Source: Lenzites betulinus
Taxonomy: Eukaryota; Basidiomycota; Agaricomycetes; Polyporales; Polyporaceae
Length of the DNA stretch: 64,000 nt
Reading direction: 5' to 3'
Assembly (NCBI GenBank): GCA_022264855.1
Contig: JABYQU010000012.1
Location: forward strand, 124,001 to 188,000
In this document: positions 58,301 to 64,000 of the stretch, one piece after another
Layout of the letters: every line of letters begins with the position of its first letter
Numbering within the stretch: the first letter of the stretch is position 1
Position numbers and translations under genes: made by a program
The notes under the pieces: generated by a model
What the model saw: the letters and a program-made list of their open reading frames with translations, nothing else
Told to the model about the DNA's origin: nothing
Database searches by the model: none

Positions 58301-58892
58301 ACTGGTGCCATTCTCCACTTCTCGCAGCAATGGGTGAGGTTCATCTGAGACAGCTGCTTGGATGGTACGCAAGGCGTTCTCGAGAACGGATGACCGGTTT
58401 TTGAGTTGTTCGATCTTCTTCTTCAGGTCCTCTACATCCGCAACCGCTTGCCTGCGGTGTGTCAGTAACACTGCATGTAATACTGTCACGGGCACACGTA
58501 CCTCGTTCCCTTGCCTCCAGTAATCAATTGACCTGCGCATGGGACTCTTGAGGGACGCTCTCAAAAGCACTGCAAGGTCGGCGGACGTACCGTCGGGACA
58601 TAGAGCAGCACACCCTCTCTTCATGCAAGTCTCACAAGGAACCTAGCCATGGGATATCCGGTTCAGTATATCCCGGTTGCGGGGACGTCCGCGACCGGAC
58701 ACACACCTTGCGATCACAACGTAGCTTCAGCCTTTCGCACAAAGCGGCCTGACATGAGCGCATGCGCTATACGCGATTCCGAGTCGGACATACGTACCTC
58801 CGGCATTCAGCACAAGAGACAGGGACTCGACCAGGCCGCTTCCTTTGCCGTGGCTCTCCGTCCGCTCCATCCTTCTCCTTCACGGGCGGCAT
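55392..58892 (-). CDS. Zn2Cys6 transcription factor with fungal MHR domain, twin 1
   Basis: Seventeen exons from 58892-58798 to 56084-55392, giving 846 residues. A basic N terminus leads into the zinc cluster SCAECRRLKLRCDRKVPCET (Cys27, 30, 37, 43) continuing with Cys46 and Cys55. A coiled coil follows (ADVEDLKKKIEQLKNRSSVL), then SDEPHPLL and GTLTLGLRGETRFFGQTSRS, a usual element in this basidiomycete family. The middle homology region has LLWIIYALATLFD, MSDCEPAHTGSHKAWMQIGQ, SFGFGRPPSINLDFVECEMP, HRPYFSQALND and YGPSVMAIYRSAWR. The C terminus is Ala/Pro/Gly/Phe-rich, possibly an activation domain. Exon 11 (57206-57197) is only 10 nt. Nuclear; targets unknown. Tandem to twin 2. Confidence 0.9.
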
Positions 58893-59536
58893 ATTGGGCT
58901 GGTCGTTTGGGCAGCGTAACGGTCGAGAATTCGCTGGTCAGAAGGGGAGGGATACGATGTGGTTTGAAGTGGGTTGCGTATAGCACATGCCGGAGTGGCG
59001 GGCGCGGCAGTAGGTGCGCTGCCTTACTCAGCATAGTAGATCTGGGGCCTCGATGATCGACTCTCTCAGTGAATGCTGTGCAGACGCGCTTTCCGACACG
59101 GCGAGTTCCCTTCAAAGCTTCAAGGGTCGCGGTACTATTATAGTGACTCGTCCAACGAATGTCAGAGAACCTGCTCTACTGCTAAATGAACCCTGCTATT
59201 CCGGCGGAACCCTGTACTTTCAGCTTTCAACTTAGACGTGTACACCACTACATCCTTCCTATTCTCCGGTCGGCTCGGAAATTGTATATCCCGACACCGA
59301 CCGGCATTTAAGCATCTCGAAGTCTACCTCAAACCACCATCGTAAGTACATGCAGGGAAACTGTTCAAAACTCGTAGGTTCACAGGCCTCGCCCCTTGCT
59401 CCTCCTTGTCTGTCCGTCGTCCTTCTGTCTATCCCCGCCGACTCAATATTGGCTTGGCCATACGAACTCCGTTCAGCACGGATAACCGTCAGCGCCGCGA
59501 ACTCGCTACTCAGTCTTCAATCCATGCCGTAGACCA
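58893..59536. other. spacer between the two transcription factors
   Basis: Promoter of twin 1 and 3' flank of twin 2. Open frames here overlap on both strands without motifs. Confidence 0.5.
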
Positions 59537-62500
59537 CTATATCCCCAGCTGATCCACCAACGCCTGCCAGTTCACCTCCGAGTCCGCCGCGTTCGGCCCA
59601 GGTTGGAGGAACTCAGGGTTGTTGCCCTGCGCCCACGCGTCCATGGAGGCATCCCAACCCGCGACCGCCGTCGGGTCGAAGTCCCACATTGCCAACATGT
59701 CCGCTTGCGCCATTTGAGACGCTCCTGCCTCCGAGTCCGGTGGAAACCCGAAATCAAACGGCACAGAAGCCATCGACATCGCCCCATAGCCCGAGAGGCC
59801 GTTCGAGGCAGCGCCGTTGGCAACGGGGAGGTCGAACGCATGATCGCCGTCCAGGGCGAGTGTCGACTGGAGGCGTGCTGCCGAAACTCCTGGGACCGTG
59901 AAGTTCGGTGGTAGCAGGTTCGGTGAAGGGCGAACTCTGGGAGGACAGGCCAGCTGTCGCTCGCCGACCGTCTGGAGCAGCTGTGTCTTTCCCCCGAGGC
60001 GGTCCAGTTCCAGTGCGATCGCTGCGGCGTCATCCCTGTGTACATTGGTCATAGCATCCTGCGCCTGCTTTCGTAATTTCCGCATCACCCCCTACGGCGG
60101 TACAATGTGAGTGTACAGTCTTGAAAACGGAGGGTCTATGGAGGAAGCCAGGGACGTACAAGATTGTTGGCAGCACACTGACTCTTACCCAACTCTGTTG
60201 CCTCTTCGAAGAGCGAGCAGATTCGGTCGAGTTCCATGAGACAGGGCCCCGCTAGTTTCGATTTCGATGCGCGCGTGATGAGTAAGCATAAGAGGATCTG
60301 CAGAAACTTTTAGTACAAGCACGATATAGCTAGCAGAGAAAAGACATACAGCGCACGCTAGCGAATGCGACCATAGGAGGTTGTGTCGTCCGATAACTCC
60401 AGGCGCCACGCGATATGCAGACTGCACGTTCGTAAGGATTCTCCATGTCGAGCGGTAGATTGCCATCACCGATGGCCCGTATTTGTGTCGCAGCGGGTCA
60501 TTTGGCGCCTCTTTGACAGCCAAAGAGAAGTACGGCCGATGCAGGTTGAATAACGCTGGCGTCGGGCGGTCAAAATAACGCACTTTGACGAAGTACAACA
60601 TCACTTACTCGACTCCTTCGAGATGGTCACAAGTAGCCGTTGCATTGTGATTGTGAGCGCGTCCGCCTGAGTCTCGGATGTGGTAGTAGTAGTCGACGCC
60701 TGCAAGGCGGTGGGAACGGGGAAGTCTCGGATGCGCTTGTCTAGCTCGAAAACTTTGGCGTACGTCGGGGGCTTCGTACCACTTGTTACGGCCATGACGG
60801 CGTGTAGCAGCCTGGTGTAATTCCAGTTCCACACATGGTCTGTTGTTGTTGTTAACAAGCAATCCGAGCGAAGCAGAATAGGGCTCCGAGACTTACAGTC
60901 AGCATCGTTAGGTTCATTCACCGCGGCATCCTTTTGCTTAGGGATGTCACAGTCAACAAAGGCCATAGAGATGCACGGGGGCCTGCCGTAGCCAAAACTC
61001 TGCGACAGTAATTCAATAAATAGGCCCGTTCGTATGCGGAAAATGACGTACCAGCCAAGCGTCGTACATAGCCAACTGCCAGAAAACCGATCCGCGTTTC
61101 GCAGCTGCCACGCTATCAAGTTGCCATTTGCTGCTATTGACGTCTAGAACGGTATCAGAAACGAGGCCTGATTCATGTGGCATGACCAATAAGGCGCCTC
61201 ACGGAGTCCGATCTAGGTCGGAACGCAAGATTAGTTTTGCCATCAACACGGTGAGCGATTCAGACTTACGCTCTGCCCAAGTGTTGCAGCTTGGCGTATC
61301 GCCATCCAAGCCTTATGCGACCCGGTGTGCGCGGGCTCACAGTCACTCATCTCTAAATACATAGACATGTATATCTACCGGGGAGTGTTAGTCGTTGTAT
61401 CTGGATTGCACAATGAGATACACACCAGGGCTTGGATGGAGGCGAGCGTAGTGTCATATGCGGGCGGCGCCCAGCGAAGAGCGATACGCGCAACGAGGTA
61501 GTACTCGTGCGCCTCCGCGGCATAAGGAGGCATGTTGAGGTCGAAGAGTGTGGCGAGGGCGAAGATCATGCAGAGGAGCGCAATGCCGTGCTTCTTAGCA
61601 ACATGGCAATGATCGGGGAAGCTGTAACCTTTCAGCAAGGCTCACACTGAGTAAAAGCAAACGGGCCCACTTGGTTGTTTGGTACAGTAGAGGAATCACC
61701 TCGTTAAGAATATAGTCTCTCGGAGGGGGATACCACCTAAGAGCTCGACGTCAGGCTGTTGAAGCATTACGCAGAGTCCCTATCGCAGATGAACTTACAT
61801 AAAGTTAGCGTATGCGAAGAAAATGTCGCAGAGCTGTAAGGCTTTCGCAATTGGCGGCAGGGTAGCGAGAATTTCTTCTCCTATCTCTTCGCTGGTGCAG
61901 AATACATCTAGCTCTTTGTGAGCCTCGTCAATAGTTATGTGTGTCAATCGGGGAAGTTTAGAGGGAGTGAATGCAGCAAGCCGTTCCGGGGCCTTGAAAA
62001 GCGTGTCCACAGTTAGCGATGAGCATCCCGTGGTCCATATCGTGAATCGTACATGGATGAGGTACTGAATAAAGTGGGTTATTGTGCCTGCACTTCGAGA
62101 GATGGAACTATGTCACTCGCCTCTGAACGGGACGTTTGGCCAAAGAATCGTGCCTCTCCACGAGTCCCCAACGTCAACGTACCTAGTTATGACATGAACG
62201 ACGGTACCAGGGTGCAACGGGACGCGTATACATACCAAACGCATCTAGGACATCCGCATCTTCATCGCAATCTTCTTCGGCCCGCGGGGGCGTACTTCCT
62301 GTATCACTAGAAGTGGGAGGACTGTCGGTGCGCGGAGGTAGATCGGTCACGGCGTCGGTGCCCAAAAGAGCGTGCGGCTCGTCCGAGACTGTTCCTTGCA
62401 ACTTCCGGAGAGCCTCCTCCAGCTCTTGCACCCGTTTCTTCAGCTGCTCAGCGTCCGCGGCCGCTTTCCTACCACATCCGTCAGCACATTACGGCATCGG

Positions 62501-62910
62501 CGTTGGTAGAAGCTCACTTTGGACCTCTAGTGGTCGGCAAAGAACCTTGAAAACGGGGTTTCCGTCAGACACAGGTAGCCAAGTAAAATCGCTAGAACGA
62601 CAAACCATCAGGGCATAGAGCAGCACAACCTCTCTTCGTGCAAGTTTCGCATGGCACCTATACGATGATTGCCGAGTCGGCTTCGGAGCCCCAATTTCAG
62701 CCTACAACCAGATGGCATACCTTACGGTCACACCGCAACTTCAGCCTGAGAGGGTAGTCAGCATATGCACCGCAGTCAAGTCGGTATCTGAGATATGAAC
62801 ACATACCTACGGCACTCGGCACAAGAAACAGGGGCCCGACCGGGCTTTCTTCTTTGCTTGACATCTCTTTCGCCGGTCGTCGAGTCTTTCTCAGTACGAG
62901 TAGGGGCCAT
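59537..62910 (-). CDS. Zn2Cys6 transcription factor with fungal MHR domain, twin 2
   Basis: Seventeen exons from 62910-62807 to 60091-59537, giving 799 residues. Zinc cluster SCAECRRLKLRCDRKVPCET (Cys30, 33, 40, 46) continuing with Cys49 and Cys58, coiled coil (ADAEQLKKRVQELEEAL), SDEPHALL, GTLTLGTRGEARFFGQTSRS, then the MHR: LLCMIFALATLFD, MSDCEPAHTGSHKAWMAIRQ, SFGYGRPPCISMAFVDCDIP, HRPYFSLAVKE and YGPSVMAIYRSTWR. All introns match twin 1 in place, including the 10-nt exon 11 (61212-61203). The intron after exon 6 starts with GC (GCGAGT at 62120), where twin 1 has GT. Nuclear; targets unknown. Confidence 0.9.
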
Positions 62911-64000
62911 AGTCAGGCCTGTCGGGAATTCAGGATGTGTCTGGGGGATATTGCGAGTCGGCCTACGCAGAAGCAGTGCAGTAGGAAGACGTTCAACTTA
63001 AACACTTTGGAATCAGCTGGGGAATCACTGCCACCCCTCACAACTCCTGCTGGATCGGACCTGCGCGGAGGTATTGGAAAATCGGCACCTCGTACCTTCG
63101 CTGTTTGTCGATTTGATGACACGTTCGGCCGGCTTCAGGCGGCTACACGGCCAGACGAAGAATATATAGCCATAGATCAGGCGACGCCCGATATGTGAAC
63201 AGGTAGGGTAGATATCGATCCATATTTGTTAAAATATATACGTCGATATATTCCGCCCGAGGTCGGGCTGATATCAGGCATCAGACCTCGGCCCAGCTGA
63301 GCGCATATATGGGGCCATATCTGCCCGCTGTGGTCAGAGGTCGGCACGCTATATATCGAGGTCACGCAGGGATGGGGCCCATGTCACTAGTATACCCCGC
63401 CGCGCTGGCTCCTGCCAGAGCTTCACAATGGTCCGGGCCCATGGTGCTGAATTCTGGTGGGCACAGTCTGATATTAAGCTCTACAACAGGCGTGGAACAG
63501 GCTCTACATATATGGTGTGGGGAAGATGTGCATCGCACTGTAAGGTAACTATCGTTATGCCAGGTCATACATACCAGACGGAAGTGGCGAGGACGTGTTC
63601 GGGGGCGGCGGTGACGGGCACGAGACGAGGACAGCGATGGGCAGGACGGCGCGGGCTGGCGGGCTGGCGTCGAGACTCAAGGACGTGGATGACGACGACG
63701 ACGACACAGGGATTATACGAACGACGACGTGGCGGCGAGCGAGGATGAGGCGGTGAGAGAGGATAAAGCAGCGAGCGAGGACGAGGACGAGAACAATGTC
63801 CAAGGAGGAAGACGAAGAGGGAACGAGGACTTGAACAACGAGGAATGTGAGCAACTTAGAGTCCCAAGGAGAGAACAACTTAGAGCTCGAGAGGGTTGAA
63901 GGCAAGCCGCGCTGCAGCCGCTGCTTACTAGTACTCGCTTCAGTACTTGCCACCTAAAGACGCTCAGATTTCAGAGCCCAGCTCATATCGGAGGCGCGAG
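62911..64000. other. right end, no recognisable gene
   Basis: Promoter side of twin 2, then a region with several ATATAT runs (63160-63520) and a purine-rich GAC/GAGGA stretch (63600-63860) that yields Ser/Val-rich frames on the minus strand. Those frames look compositional. Confidence 0.5.
63257..63291. repeat. 8-bp inverted repeat around a palindrome
   Basis: CCGAGGTC at 63257-63264 pairs with GACCTCGG at 63284-63291; between them is the palindrome CTGATATCAG (63268-63277). Confidence 0.6.

Noticed and set aside
63555..63953. 132-codon minus-strand frame, Ser/Val/Leu-rich
   Set aside because: Encoded by a purine-rich GAC/GAGGA tract; low complexity with no motif.
1..64000. CRISPR arrays, rRNA, large retrotransposons
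   Set aside because: No regularly spaced repeats, rRNA motifs, reverse transcriptase or integrase motifs were seen.

Overview
The window looks like nuclear DNA of an agaricomycete basidiomycete, possibly of polypore type. The coding regions are GC-rich. Genes are broken by many short introns (about 45-75 nt, GTRNGT...YAG). The families present are typical of this group: DUF6593, GPI-anchored chitin deacetylase, fungal DUF2235 hydrolases, Ppo-type fatty-acid oxygenase, basidiomycete single-pass membrane proteins and Zn2Cys6/MHR regulators. I joined exons by hand from splice sites and family alignment. For every complete spliced model except chitin deacetylase, the exon lengths add up to an open frame that is a multiple of three. 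No transcript data were available.

Layout. 1-408: 5' part of an alpha/beta hydrolase running off the left edge (-). 1913-3250: DUF6593 protein (+). 4079-6084: chitin deacetylase (+). 7.1-32.3 kb: a block bounded by two inverted Old Yellow Enzyme (OYE) copies (7069-8417 -, 30932-32329 +). It encloses three head-to-tail DUF2235 alpha/beta hydrolases (9473-18264, all -), a 24-exon Ppo oxygenase (20686-25404 +) and two tandem copies of a single-pass membrane protein (26180-29846 +). 32.3-38.9 kb: no recognisable gene. 38898-41596: CBM21/RVxF protein phosphatase-1 targeting subunit (-). 42528-42727: hAT-like MITE with 29-bp perfect terminal inverted repeats and an 8-bp target duplication. 42.7-51.6 kb: GC-rich, no recognisable gene. 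51597-52475: glutathione S-transferase (-). 52895-52974: intron-containing tRNA-Ala(UGC) (-). 53254-55037: cholinephospho-/ethanolaminephosphotransferase (-). 55392-58892 and 59537-62910: twin 17-exon Zn2Cys6 transcription factors (-). The right end has no recognisable gene.

How they may work together. The 7-32 kb block joins lipase-like hydrolases, a fatty-acid dioxygenase and ene-reductases. That is the enzyme order of an oxylipin pathway: release the fatty acid, oxygenate it, reduce the enone. This is inference from gene content and symmetry; no product can be read from sequence. Local duplication has shaped the window: OYE x2 inverted with promoters, DUF2235 x3, membrane gene x2, regulator x2.
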